Part shown: positions 46,569 to 57,905 of the stretch, piece after piece
Layout of the letters: each line of letters begins with the position of its first letter
How positions within the stretch are numbered: position 1 is the first letter of the stretch
Assembly: GCF_004664715.2 (NCBI RefSeq)
Contig: NC_051075.1
Coordinates: forward strand, 39,339,458 to 39,403,457
From: Peromyscus leucopus
Lineage: Eukaryota; Chordata; Mammalia; Rodentia; Cricetidae
Direction: 5' to 3'
Length of the DNA stretch: 64,000 bases
Notes under the pieces: model-generated
The model's database searches: none
What the model saw: the letters and a program-made list of their open reading frames with translations, nothing else
What the model was told of the DNA's origin: nothing
Translations under genes and position numbers: made by a program

Positions 46569-48655
46569 ACAGCATCCTATTAAAGGGCTTGAACTTCGAG
46601 GAAGAGAGGACAAACATCTGGTGTTTACACTTTCTCCCCCGCAAAGACCCTTGAGATGGAGGTGTCTGGGGGACCCACGATAGTATCAAAAACAGAGTGA
46701 CGGGAAAATTTGTGGAGAAAACCTCAAGAAGTATTCCAATGAGTTAAGTTTCTATAATTTCTGCTTTTCTAGAAATGTTTTGAATATAACTGATGTCAAA
46801 TGTGGCAAAAAAAAAAAAATTCAAAGTAACCCAAAACACTGAGTTTGAGCCCAATCTACTGCCTTCTCTGGGGAATCTAGATTCCAGCGGAGACCGCTGG
46901 TGCTCAGGCCGCACTACTTACTGGAGCTTTACTTACTGAACGTTACAGCAGGGCTGGAGTGGGAGGCACTCTACACGGGACCACGTAATTCAATTGAGGA
47001 AAACATCAACAGAACTGAACAGTGAGATTGAATTGCCTGCCAGAGTTGCCTAAATAACACGATGGTTTCCCTATTTAAGACACAAAATGAAATAACTCGA
47101 AGAATTAAGTGACGCAGAAATTCAGCCCCACTGCCTTCCTCCCTGCAGCCTGCTGTTTAGTCTCTTGGGACTTCCCCATGTCCTCCAAATGAATGCATTC
47201 TACACGGGCCTTAGCAGTGATACGTGGAAGAAAGGAAAAACCAGCTCTGATTCATCCGTAAAACTGCAATTAGCTGAAGCACTCGGAGAACGGGGCATCA
47301 TGTTATTTCTGGGTCGGCTGGGGAATGCCTTATTAAATGGTTTTGTTATCAAGAGCTGTTTTCCTGGTCCAGTGCTTGCTAATTAGCTGTTTCTGAAATT
47401 GCATTTAGTAGCACAGGGGGATTAATCTCTCACCTACCAGCAAGGCCCAAAATGTCCTTAGAAGACGAGTGTGGGTAGATCTGCGTCCTCAGGTCTTCTC
47501 CAGCACTCGGAAGTCAGCTAGCCCGCTTGCCCACTAATTCCCGACTGCTGAGTTGCCCCAGCACTATTTCCTGCATGTCTACATCCATGTGTGTGGATGT
47601 TTTACAGGTTCTTAAAGCTGTAGGAAAAGTGTCCCCTTGGCAAGGAAGTTGTGCCCGCTTGAGCTCCAGGTCGCTGGGGCATTCCCAGGTCCTCAGCTTT
47701 GGTCTCTCTGTGTGTCAACCGTCTGCAGAACAAGATAAAAGAGAACAACGTCCCCAAACTAGAGGCAGAAGAGAACACCAGAGAGGGAGCACCCACAGGC
47801 TTTAGTAAATGAGAATTAGTTGTGCACCGGTCTTGAACTCAATCAGCACCATCTGTTAGCATATCCATGGCTCGATTGGCATCCAGGAAGCTTCACACCC
47901 ACATTAAGATTTAAACTGAGATCATCACTATTTCTGTTGTATGTTCTTATGATTTCTGGTACATATGTGTACGTGGAGAGTGTGTGTTTAATGAATGCCC
48001 GGGAGAGAACTTAAATCGGCCCCAGAGTTGGGGGTGGAAGGCTACCTCTCCAGGACAGACCTGTTGAACTCGGACACCAGCAGCAGGCATGGATGCACGG
48101 CGCTATTTTGAGTGTCAGGAAGCATCAGAACATCTTTACAGAGTGGTCAGGGGTACAGCAGAGAGGACCACTGAGGTCCTCTGGCCTCCTCAACCAACTT
48201 GCTGTAGTCATCACCCTCAGGTTGAGCTACCATCTCCTGGTTTCCATGACATTTTCTTCCTTCAGGTGGAAACCTCTAGAGTCCATTTCCTGTTCTCCTG
48301 TGCCATCCTCACACCACCACCGTGTGACACACACGTCACCTTGCTCCTTTTTTCTGGGAAGCCACTATCAGCAAGGGACCCTGGGAATGTGACTCACCGA
48401 AGCTGGTTCACACTAAGATTTTAAAGATTTTTTTTAACTCTGTAGAAGCACAATCTCCCAAATGACTAATTCAAATAGGAACTCCCATAGTATTTTAGCA
48501 CCCCCAGTAACTCCTACTACATAAGCACCTGATGGTGGACTTCTAGAAACCCAAGCAAAGAAGTCTGAATGGAAATGAAACTTTCCTGCCACCCCACCCC
48601 CATATTGCCACGAAGGCCTGCCAGAGTCTGCCAGCTCTGCAGAGTCGATACAGAA
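46566..48655. other. 2.1 kb repeat-poor sequence with an enhancer-like block
   Basis: No transposon recognised. At 46990-47435 the sequence becomes AT-rich and motif-dense, with the perfect palindromes GCTAATTAGC (47378-47387) and GATTAATC (47420-47427), both homeodomain-type sites. Frames at 47527-48424 on both strands lack signatures. Conservation is inferred, not shown. Confidence 0.4.
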
Positions 48656-49150
48656 TTATGATATTTTATTTTTACTAAAATGTGATTTTATTTGTATGTT
48701 AATAAATAAAGTTGCCCGGGGGTCAGAGCTAATAGCAAACCATAGCAGAAGCTGGGTGGTGGTGGTGGTGGTGGTGGTGGTGGTGGTGGTGGTGGTGGTG
48801 ATGGTGGTGGTGCACACCTTTAATCCCAGCACTGGGGAGGCAGAGCCAGGCGGATCTCTGTGTGTTCAAGGATACAGCCAGCATGGAGACACGCCTTTAA
48901 TCTCAATATCAACCACAAGAAGACCTGGAGGTCTGTATAGATGGGCAGTGCGAGGAGGTCATGTGGTTGGGTTTACAACCAATGAGAAGGCAGAACAGAA
49001 AGTCTATAAGAAGACAGACACACAAGAAGTAGTTCTCTTGCTGAGGAGGACAGCAGCGGCAGTGAAGGGTAAGGTTTTTTAGCTCTTAGCTATCGCTCTG
49101 ACCTCTTGGGCTTTCATCTTTGCAATTGGCTCTGTGTTTCTTATTTGATA
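48656..49150 (+). mobile_element. LTR-like repeat with internal B1-like core, sense, expanded by (GGT)n
   Basis: Third copy of the 21115 family: 'TTAATAAATAAAGTTGCCCG'+'GGGGTCAG', B1-like core 'TGCACACCTTTAATCCCAGC', then 'GAGAAGGCAGAACAGAAAGT' and an end near 49150. A frame of Val repeats across it is a shadow. Confidence 0.65.
48755..48811 (+). repeat. (GGT)n microsatellite
   Basis: About 19 GGT units with one GAT, grown from the 'GTGGTGGC' of the B1-like core. Confidence 0.95.
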
Positions 49151-50682
49151 AGATTGTTCATCTACACAGAATTCCTTGAGTTTGGGCAAAGTTGTCAGCT
49201 TGCTAGGTCCTGGGTTCCACTTGGCTAGCTGTTCTAGGGTCAGTCTTGTACACAGAGTCTCAGGATGAGGGGTAGCCCCATGTCAGCTAACACGGTGCCC
49301 CGGAAAAGAGCCAGGAGCCGGAGAGCTGGGGCTGGGCCTGTGGGCTCACGCCCGCACATTTTCCTCCATACCTCTCAGCCTGGCTTTTCTCGTGATTGTC
49401 CAAGTTGTTCACATCAGCAGAAGCGGGCCACTAGCAGTGAGATCCACACCTCCGCTGAGCTGGGTAGAGCAAGGGAGGCAAGAAATGTGTTTGTTTTAAC
49501 TTATTTTAGTAATGACTCGGGGCCTGTTTCCTGTCTCTGGTGATGTTGCCTAGAAACCCTATGATTCTGATTTGAATCCAAGTTACAAATGGAACATTTG
49601 GCAAACCCCGGGAAAACGCTCTTGGAACCCTGTCATCATGCAGAGAACTCTCTCTCCACGTTAACTCTGCATGTGTCTCACACATATGTGCAACTGCAGA
49701 AATGTAATGTGAGACGGTGTCCTTTTGGTTGTCCGTTTGTGTGTTATGGGGGGGGGGGGGTCTACTTCCTTCTTTTTCCCAAGTCCCTGCCCCAGAATAA
49801 GGCAGCACTCTCACTAAATAGACAATGTTGGAAAGAAACTCCTCGTGTGTCCTCCTTGCCTTCATTTGCTGTCCCAGAGAGGAAGAGTGATTAATACTAG
49901 TAAGGAGACCTGACTTGTCTTGGGGAGGGCTCAGTGTGTCAGCAACCAATGCCTCTGTGTGGTCTCTGTCTTTCTTTCTGGTCTCCTTTCTCTACCTGTC
50001 AGCATTCTGGGTAAAGGCCCGCCCTGTAGGGAAAGGCCAGTGCTCATCCACCTACTTTGCCCAGATGAGGCTGGTCAACGCAGCTCAGAGAACAAGGGCC
50101 CAGGGCCCAGAAGGTGCTTTCCAACCCCGCTCCGAGCCTGCAGCCTCCAGCCCAGCTTCATCAGCAGTAAAGCTGTTGTTTTGGTTTTTGGGTTCCTCTT
50201 TGCAGTTGACAGCCTGCCAAGAATTGGAGAGAGAAGTGTGACGAACTCAGGCTGCAAAAGATTACTATAACCAGATGGTGGGAGAGGGGCGTCTTCATAC
50301 CTAGAGAGGAGCACAGTCCAAAAATCCCTTCTAAGAAATTCCCTCTGAGCAAACAAAAACTTGGAGGTGATTGGCATCTCCCCCAGAGTTACAGGCATAG
50401 TGACCAAGGCAGGGACTTACCTCTTGACCCTAATCCAGTGATGTCTCCATGACTGTTATTCAGTGCCAGCCTTGGTCACATCCTTGGCATCTCTTTATCT
50501 GTCTCCTACTTTCATCTCGAGGGACTTCAGTATCCAGAGAGACCCCAGTTGCAATCACGTCTCTGAGTTTTCCTATCTCCCATAAACCTTTGCCACCACC
50601 TCACTGGAGCCAGTCACAGCACATGTCTCACACAGCATGGCGTCAACAGCTGAAAGGGTTCTACTGTCACGACTTGCTCATT
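49151..50682. other. 1.5 kb unique sequence, moderately GC-rich
   Basis: Contains a G13 run (49748-49760). Overlapping frames on both strands (49506-50407) reflect GC-rich composition with no family signature. No repeat recognised. Confidence 0.4.
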
Positions 50683-50998
50683 TAAGCTGGGGATGTGCTC
50701 AGTAGGTAAGGTGCTTGCTGGGTAAGGTGAGGACCTGAATTCAGATCCCCAGAGCCCACATAAAGCTGGGTGCACTAGTGTCCCAGCACTCCTACAGCAA
50801 ATGGACACAAAGACAGGAGACTCTCCAGAAGCTGTCTGCCAGCTAGCCTGGTGTACATAGCCGATGAGCAGGATACTCTGTCTCAAACAATGGGGAAGGC
50901 AAGGACTGATCCTGGGCATCGTCTTGTGACCTCCACACTTGAGCTGTGGCATGTGTGCACCCCTCCTCTCTCACACACACAACACACACACACACATA

Positions 50999-51054
<56 letters not shown>

Positions 51055-51055
51055 A
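50683..51055 (+). mobile_element. B4 SINE, sense, with (CA)n tail
   Basis: ID-like head 'GATGTGCTCAGTAGGTAAGG', 'CTGAATTCAGATCCCCAGAG', B1-derived middle 'AGCTGGGTGCACTAGTGTCC' and 'GATACTCTGTCTCAAACAAT', then 'GTGACCTCCACACTTGAGCT' and a (CA)n tail from about 50973. Confidence 0.8.
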
Positions 51056-51445
51056 TGTTTTAAAGTCCTAATTTAGAGACTTGTGTTTCTTCCTATCCCC
51101 TCTCCTTCTTGGGGCCTAAATCCCTGTTTCCTTGGTCGCCATTTTCAACCACTTGGAGGCTTCTACCCATTGACGGTTTTCTTGCCGTTGTCCACCTCAT
51201 TTCTGAATGTCAAGCTGAATCCCAGGGCTCTTCATTTTAATTTCTCCTCTTAGGTATTTCCCAAAGTCTGCCAACTCTTTGTCCTTTCCTGAGACTTCAG
51301 CATGGGCAACTGAGAGCCATTTCTAATTGACTAATAATCATTTTACATATTCATAGGGTATTGTATGATAATTCATGTGTATTTAATATGTAATGAAAAA
51401 TTCAGGGAAATTGGCGTTTCTTTCTTAAACATGCATCATTTCTTG
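51056..51445. other. Unique sequence, nothing recognised
   Basis: About 390 bp between two SINEs with no recognised feature. Confidence 0.45.
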
Positions 51446-51593
51446 GGGCTGGAGAGATGCCTTAGTGGCTCAGAGCTTGCTGCTTCATCATGAAGGCCAG
51501 AGTTTGGATCCACCTACCCACAGCAGGTGGCTCACATATACCTACGATTCTAGCTCCAAGAAATTGACCCCTTCTTCTGGCCTCCACAGCCAC

Positions 51594-51642
<49 letters not shown>

Positions 51643-51681
51643 TAATAATAATAATAATAACAACAACAATAATAATAAATT
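51446..51681 (+). mobile_element. B2/B3 SINE, sense, with (CA)n(AAT)n tail
   Basis: 'GGGGCTGGAGAGATGCCTTA'+'GTGG' head, 'CAGAGTTTGGATCCACCTAC' (B-box region), 'TTCTTCTGGCCTCCACAGCC', then (CA)n from 51596 and AAT/AAC units to 51681. Confidence 0.9.
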
Positions 51682-52260
51682 AGTTCTTTGTATTGGGATC
51701 TTCAAAGTTCTAGTTGTTTTATAAAACATATGATAAAATGTGAACTCCAGTCACCTTACTACACTGTAGAGAAACTGACTTTTGTCAAAGAAAATTGTAT
51801 AAACAGGAAAACCAGTACTTCAGCACATCCCTTTCTGTCAATACCAAATCCTGCCATTTCTAACTTCTACATGATGCTAATTCATCACCTTCTCTATAAC
51901 TCTACCTTAACCCAAATCTCTCATAGCTTTGCCTAGAATACACAGTAGAAAAAGAACTAAAAGTGGGGATTTCAAATGGTCTCAGCACAAAGAAACAGTA
52001 GGTGTTTAAGGTGATAGACTCAACAATTCCACATGCATACACATGTTGAAACAGCACACTACACTTCCCAAACTTTCTACCCCCAAAAAAACCAAAAGTG
52101 TCTTGAATATTTCAGGAGCTTCCTCTGACAGGATCTGCTGTCATCAGTGGTGTTTTGCAAAGAAAGTACTTAAACACAATAGATTGTAGGCAGCAATGGC
52201 AAAAACTAGAGACTTGATGCAGCCTGGTCACTTGAGGCTTGAAGCGTGATCCTAACTAGT
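51682..52260. other. Unique sequence, nothing recognised
   Basis: About 580 bp without a recognised feature. Confidence 0.45.
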
Positions 52261-52469
52261 CTTTTTTTTTTTTTTTAAGACAAACTTTTTTATTATTTTT
52301 TTATTTTCAAATTTTGAAACATTTGTTTTATTTGAAGAAAATCATAGAACAAGGGGGAAAGATTTTATTTTGATTCCCTTTGGCTAGCTATAGTAGGTTT
52401 ATAATTGTATCTGTTATCTCAAGCTTTTTTAAGTTAAAGTTTCACTTTATTTTATTTTTATTTTTTTAA
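52261..52469 (+). repeat. T-rich low-complexity stretch
   Basis: T-runs at 52261-52277, 52287-52312 and 52438-52470, as left by A-tailed insertions in the opposite orientation. No source element identified. Confidence 0.6.
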
Positions 52470-53092
52470 TGCTGAATGCCATTTATTGAAGGAGGCAGGA
52501 GGTCTTAAATGCAGGCTTACAGCACAATGGGAGAACCCTGGAGGGCAGAAGTTCGCTACTGATGTTTTACAATCTTGCATCTAAGCTGTTAACGCCCATT
52601 ATGCAGGATACACAGACAAGGAACTTCCCTTAAGCATTCAGGAAGGTGGAACCCGGCAGGGAATTAGCATAGGGAGGATATCAAGGTCAAGGTCAGCAAG
52701 CAAGGCAACAGTTACCCAAAATGGGGGTCAGGGCCCTATAGGTCCCCCTTTTACTAGAAAATGAGCTTCTGACTTAGGTTGCATGTAAGTCACCTTACCC
52801 ATCATGGAGATGCATGCCCAGGCCACACAGGTGCTCTGTCTTAGGTTGATGAATGCCCCCCCAGGCATTACCCATCTCTGAATACTCATTATCATACAGG
52901 CTCAACCATGTGTGAGCTGCAGAGTTAACTGCTGCCAAAGATCTCAAAGTGGCACTGGGCTTGCAGTCTGTGTGTTCAATACAGAAAAGACCAACAGAAG
53001 TCCTAACCCACCCATAGCCAGTAGGCCAAAGGCAACTGAGCCATTCCCTTCCTTAATGAGCCTTACTGCAAATTGGAGTCCTTGTAAGATGG
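52470..53092 (-). mobile_element. Probable endogenous retrovirus fragment, antisense
   Basis: Motifs such as 'GGAGGCAGGAGGTCTTAAAT'+'GCAGGCTTACAGCAC', 'TGGGGGTCAGGGCCCTATAG'+'GTCCCCC' and 'GGCATTACCCATCTCTGAAT' recur in rodent ERV-related repeats as I remember them. A minus-strand stretch near 53000-53080 encodes a hydrophobic segment (GLLAMGGLGLLLVFSVL) but the frame is broken soon after. Family and edges are uncertain. Confidence 0.45.
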
Positions 53093-53662
53093 TATCCTAA
53101 CTGGTCTTAACAATAAAAACCTGGAGTCAGACATCGAGGGTGAAAGCTGAAAGATCAGAGAAGCAGAGTAGCAGCCACTAGAAATGTCTCACCTCTATGA
53201 ATCCTCAGACCAAATTGGGGGGCCGAGAGCCTGTCTCCACCTGCCTTATATTCCTATCTCCACCTCTCTAGTGCTGGGATTAAAGGCGTGCACCACTACC
53301 TCCCAGCTCTGTTTCTCTTTTAGACTGGTTCAGTCTCATGTAGCCCAGGGTGGCTTCCTCCTCCCAAGAGCTGGGATTAAAGATGTGTGCCACCGCCGGG
53401 CAATGGTGGCGCACGCCTTTAATCCCAGCACTTGGGAGGCAGAGCCAGGCGGATCTCTGTGAGTTCGAGGCCAGCCTGGACTACCAAGTGAGTTTCAGGA
53501 GAGGCGCAAAGCTACACAGAGAAACCCTGTCTCGAAAAACCAAAAAAAAAAAAAAAAAAGATGTGTGCCACCACTGCCTGACTTCTATGGTTAACTAGTG
53601 GCTAGCTCTGCCCTCTGATCTCCAGGCAAGCTTTATTTGTCAGAACACAAAATATCACACAA
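53093..53662 (-). mobile_element. LTR-like repeat with B1-like core, antisense, interrupted by a young B1
   Basis: Fourth copy of the 21115 family: 'GGTCTTAACAATAAAAACCT'+'GGAGTCAG' on the left and 'CACAAAATATCACAC' on the right. An antisense B1-like core is visible at 53271-53310 ('GGGATTAAAGGCGTGCACCA'). A B1 in sense splits it at 53395. Confidence 0.7.
53395..53558 (+). mobile_element. Young full-length B1 SINE with perfect target duplication
   Basis: 'GCCGGGCAATGGTGGCGCAC' to 'AACCCTGTCTCGAAAAACC' plus a 17-A tail. AGATGTGTGCCACC is repeated exactly at 53381-53394 and 53559-53572. Clean A-tail and duplication indicate a recent insertion. Confidence 0.97.
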
Positions 53663-54179
53663 CAGACACTGGTGTGGTTTTAAGAGGAAATGATTCTTCC
53701 AGATGAGAAATTTGGGATATTCCTTACCTGAAACAGACTTTGGGGACCAGAGGGAAAGTTGCACATTAGTAATGGCTAGACACAAAGCTTTGAGGAGATG
53801 CAGTAGCAGCACCTGTGGAAAAATCAGAGCTGAGCAAGAGTTTCTAGCAAGGAAACCATGCAGAGCTCTCGAAGTGCAAGTTCTTGCCATATTCAATCAA
53901 AGTAAAACCAGACCAGTTGCTGTCAGAGTTGTCACCAAATGGAGACAAAGAAGCAACGTATTTATACTCCAAGTGGGGGGGGGGATGGGGCATAAACAAC
54001 GTCTATGTGAAACAGTTGACATTGCCGGATATTTCACACCCCCAAGTGGTGACCCACCAGGGCAGCTCTAGACTTTGTAGACCTGGAGGCTATCCAGCTT
54101 GAAAGTGGGGGCACAGCTTAGATCTGGGCGCCAAACAGAAGCAAATCAAATACCTCCAACAGGTAACAGTTACAATATA
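53663..54179. other. Unique sequence, nothing recognised
   Basis: About 520 bp. A 122-codon frame (53703-54071) has no recognisable domain and no splice context, so I do not call it. Confidence 0.4.
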
Positions 54180-54525
54180 GTACTTTCATTCCATGAAGCA
54201 CTACTCAGCAATATAAATAAATGAATAAACAAGTAAATAAACCCTGGTGAATAGTGTAACTGTTTTCAAAAGAATTATGCTGTATCTTAAAAGCTAATTA
54301 TGAAAAGTTATGTACTAGATGATCTCCATACCTGTGACATTCTTAAAATGACAGAATAATAGAGGTAGGCTATACAATAGAAAATACAAAGTATTGCTAA
54401 AAGAAATTAAAGGCTCAAATAAATAGAAATCCTTTATTTGTGGATTGGAAGACTTAGTAGTGTTGAGACATCAATATTACTGAATTGATTTACAGATTTA
54501 ATGCAATCCCTGTGGCATTAGGTGT
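54180..54525 (+). mobile_element. Ancient L1 (L1M-like) fragments, sense
   Basis: Two pieces: a 3'-end zone ('CCATGAAGCACTACTCAGCA', 54194-54370) and an ORF2 zone ('AGTATTGCTAAAAGAAATTA', 'GTGGATTGGAAGACTTAGTA', 'CAGATTTAATGCAATCCCTG', 54388-54522). Their order is reversed relative to L1, so they come from two insertions or a rearrangement. Confidence 0.65.
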
Positions 54526-54898
54526 GTTTGTGTGTGTGTGTGTGGGGGGGGGGTGTGTGTTGCTTGTGCTAAGTAAACAATCTGCGTTTGAACTATACCC
54601 TCATCTCGTCTTAAAATTACTGTGCACTCTCAAAGAATATAGACTAGCCTTCACTGTTCTTATTATCTACTGTAGCCTGTGGATGAGACACCTGCATGAA
54701 CCATTTTACCGTAGTAGTAACTGATCAGACTACACTCGCTATAAGGCCCTCTCCTGCTTTACGTGGCTTAGTCATCTTTGTATCTACCACACTGATCATC
54801 ACACCCAGTACTCAGAAATGCTTATTGGATTGAATGGAGCACAGCCTCTTGAAAGCTTTGTGAATGGTGAACTGAGAACTGATGAGGGAAATAAAAAC
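54526..54898. other. Unique sequence with a short TG/G run
   Basis: (TG)n and G9 at 54530-54562; the rest is unrecognised. Confidence 0.45.
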
Positions 54899-55085
54899 AG
54901 GCCTGGGGAGATGTCTCGGTGAGTTGAGCACTTGCTGTGTAGACCAGAGGACACTTGTATTCTGCTGCCCGGATCCCAGCACTCCTGTGGTGATAGGCAC
55001 AGTGGAGACAGGAGACTCCCTGAGAAGACTCTCCTCTTCTCTTGACTCTCTTCCTGGGGTGGACTCTCCATTATACAGCTGGTTG
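54899..55085 (+). mobile_element. B4-like SINE, sense, diverged
   Basis: 'GGCCTGGGGAGATGTCTCGG' head, 'TGCTGCCCGGATCCCAGCAC' and 'GGTGATAGGCACAGTGGAGA'. The 3' half is poorly defined and no (CA)n tail remains. Confidence 0.5.
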
Positions 55086-55162
55086 AGATAAGGTAGAGTT
55101 ACTGTAATGACACACAGGGGCAGTAAAGGACAAAGGGATCTCACTGGGGTCAAAGAGCAGAG

Positions 55163-55591
55163 TGTCTTAGTTAAGCTTATCATTGCTATGATAAAACACC
55201 ATGACCAAAAGCTGCTTGGGAGGAAAGGGTTTATTTCACTTATACCTCCAGCTAACCGTTCATCACTGAGGGAAGTCAGGACAGGAACTCAAAAACAAGG
55301 CAGGAATCTGGAGGCAGGAGCTGATACAGAGGCCATAGAGGGGTGCTGCTCACTGGCTTACTCCTCATAGCTTGCTTTGCCTGTTTTCTTGCAAAATCCA
55401 AGACCACCAGCCCAGGGATTGTACCACCCACAGTAAGATAGGCCCTTCTTTATCAATCACTCTTAATTAAGAAAATCTCTACAGGCTTGAGTATAGCCTG
55501 ATCTTATGGGGACATTTTCTTAATTGAGGCTCCCTCCCTCCTCTCAGATGACTCTAGTTTGTGTCAAGTTGAGATAAAGTGAGCCAGCACA
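55163..55591 (-). mobile_element. MaLR-type LTR (TGTGCTGGTT family), antisense
   Basis: Complete copy: plus strand 'TGTCTTAGTTAAGCTTATCA' to 'AAAGTGAGCCAGCACA', with 'GGAAAGGGTTTATTTCACTT' and 'GGAGCTGATACAGAGGCCAT'. Flanking pentamers CAGAG (55158-55162) and CAGGG (55592-55596) differ at one position. Confidence 0.85.
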
Positions 55592-55596
55592 CAGGG

Positions 55597-56592
55597 GGTG
55601 TGCTGTATTGTACACTCCACTTCCCCACAGTTTCCATCTTAGTGTGGAATCTCATCCCTTCAGCCTCTACCAGTGGTCGTGTGTTCTCAACGTCAATCAG
55701 CACGAACAATGGGGACCCAGCAAGCGCCTCTCAAGTGAAGGTTTAGTATTCTGTAGAAACATGGCGTCTGAAGGCTTGCTTTATAACCGCCGAGTCTGGG
55801 ACAGCATCCTAACGGATGACCGGCTCAATGGTGGAGCCTCCTGCTCTCTCCTGCTAATGGTTTCCACACCTGTGCGTGATGCCCAGTTCTTGGTTGGTTC
55901 TCAGTGTCAGGGCTGCGTCCTCTCCAGGTTGCCCTGAGTATCTTCAAGCAGACCCTCCATGTTGAGGACGGGCTTGTGCTTATCTCTCAAGCCCGTACCT
56001 TTCTGGCCTCCTGTATTTCTGTGATCCTCTCTTCCTTGTTTGCTTGGGGTTTTTCGCTGTTGTTTCATTAGTCGCCATCTAGATACCCAGATCAGAAACC
56101 CAACTACCTTTATTCTATCTGCCCCCCCCACCTCTTAAGTCAATTTGGAGAAGATTTCTTAGTGTCCTTTCTTATGTGGCTTTCAAGGCCACAGCTGCCT
56201 CCCATCCTCATTTTCTTTACCTTCATTGTCTCAGCTACAGAACTGGAAGCGCCCTATGATGCCCTAGTGAGGTCCTTTGGTGTAATCTAGTTACAGCATC
56301 ACCGCCATGGCCATCCTGAAAACCCAAATCACCAGCACACTCCCTTCCTCCCATCCTCTGTTGGTGTCATCCCTGTCTCCCTCTCTGGCCCCAGCTTCCT
56401 GCCCTTTTCTCTTGCCCCTTGCAACTCCTGTCTACAATGTTGGGTCCTTTGCTTCCTTACACTTCCTTAAACTAAGGTGAATCCTGGTTCTCTTTGAACC
56501 ATCTTTTCCACTCAGGTCCTCTAACCGTGAACTTCCCGGTTGTTCTCTCAGAAAGGAAGGGGGTCTTCAATCTCCTAAGTAGACAAAGTCAC
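55597..56592. other. 1 kb unique sequence, nothing recognised
   Basis: A 109-codon frame at 55608-55937 has no domain signature. Pyrimidine-rich patches near 56340-56420 may be a remnant of an old LINE but are not assignable. Confidence 0.4.
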
Positions 56593-57000
56593 TACCCTAG
56601 TTGGCTTTCTGTTGCTGTGATAAAAACACCACAACAAAAGCCACTTGTGGAGAAAAGTGTTTGTTTGGCTTATCTGGATCACAGTCCATCACTGTGAGAG
56701 GTCAGGGCAGGAACTCGAGGCAGGAACCTGGAGGGAGGAGCTGATTCAGACAGAGGCCATGGAGGGGTGCTGCTTACTGGCTTGCTCCGGCGGCTTGCTC
56801 AGCCTGCTTTCTTGTATCATCCAGGACCACTTGCCAGGGATGGCGCTGCCCACGGTGGGCTGGGCCCTACCACATCAATCAAGATAACTCCCTACAGAGT
56901 GGCCCAAAGACAATCTGATGGAGGCATTTTTCTCAACTGAGGTTCTTCTTCGCAGATGACTCTAACTTGGGTCAAGTTGAGGTAAAAGCTAACCAAAACA
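56593..57000 (-). mobile_element. MaLR-type LTR (TGTGCTGGTT family), antisense, perfect target duplication
   Basis: Plus strand 'TACCCTAGTTGGCTTTCTGT' to 'GGTAAAAGCTAACCAAAACA', including 'GGCAGGAACCTGGAGGGAGG' and 'TGGGCTGGGCCCTACCACAT'. GTCAC is repeated exactly at 56588-56592 and 57001-57005. Confidence 0.9.
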
Positions 57001-57005
57001 GTCAC

Positions 57006-57769
57006 TTTTTAGGAAGGGGGTGGGTAGGAAGAAAGATAAGTAAGGTTCTTGCTATATTTGAGAGCCTTAAGAAAAAGTTGGAGAAGTCAGAAGAAATGAC
57101 GTGGAAGTGTACAGGCATTTTGCTCAGAGGTTTCCCCTCTTCAAGAACTGATAGTTTATTAAATGACTAAGAATTGTCACAAAGACACAGAAGATGAGTT
57201 TGCAATGACTGCAATGGCAAGAACACCCAGCAACTTCTATGCTCCTGTGGGACCCAAAGCTGCGTTGGTCCTTGGGATCACAGGTACACGCAGAACAAAC
57301 AGTTAGGATTCAAAGGTGTTTCAGGACCTCCGTTGTCATCAAGTCTCCAGTGGCTCAGCTGTTAGGCTCGATCCAAACCTCAGGTCAGAAAACAAGCTGG
57401 TCCCCATTATACTTGTGACAAAATCAACAAGCTGCCTGTCTTCCTTCATAAAAATTGATAAGCAGCTATGACATCATCTGCATAGATTATTTGATTTGTG
57501 ATACTGAGACAGAAAAGTATCTCAAAGAGGCAAACAACTTACTGTGGCATTTCAATTGTTTCCTCCATGAAGTAAAATGAGGAAAAAGATCATCTGTGTT
57601 TTAAAGAAGGAATGCCATGTCATTTTTGATCCAATGGAAATAATAAACCAAACGAGAGATGACGAGGGTCTCAGTCCATGAAGAAAACAAGGTAAGCTAT
57701 TCCGTCTACCCTGAGATAGAAGCGATGTTCTCCGAGGCTTACTTCAGCACCTCCTAAATGTCTCACCCA
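57006..57769. other. Unique sequence, nothing recognised
   Basis: About 760 bp without a recognised feature. Confidence 0.45.
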
Positions 57770-57905
57770 TATCTCACTCTACTGTCATTATTTGTTTACG
57801 CGCCTGCTCCCCTTACCAGATTGGAATCCATTTTAGAACAGAGCCACCTTTTGTAGCCTCCAGGTCCTCTCAGGCTTGCCTGAATAGCTGCTTCTTGAAC
57901 TAGTT
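57770..57905 (+). mobile_element. LINE-2 3' region fossil
   Basis: 'ACTGTCATTATTTGTTTACG', 'CTGCTCCCCTTACCAGATTG' and the trailing 'CCTGAATAGCTGCTTCTTGA' follow the L2 terminal layout (...TCTCCCCCACTAGACTGTAAGCTCC...). Diverged. Confidence 0.5.

Noticed and set aside
46243..46683. 146-codon frame with acceptor-like 'CTCTTTCAG'
   Set aside because: About 20 of its codons are the (TC)n repeat, no donor follows, and the rest has no signature.
48696..49082. Frame with a poly-Val stretch
   Set aside because: The valines come from a (GGT)n microsatellite in an LTR-like repeat.
49506..50407. Overlapping frames of 101-147 codons on both strands
   Set aside because: GC-richer composition lengthens chance frames; several frames are equally open and none shows a domain or splice signals.
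53703..54071. 122-codon plus-strand frame
   Set aside because: No protein family, start context or conservation evidence; overlapped by an opposite-strand frame of similar quality.
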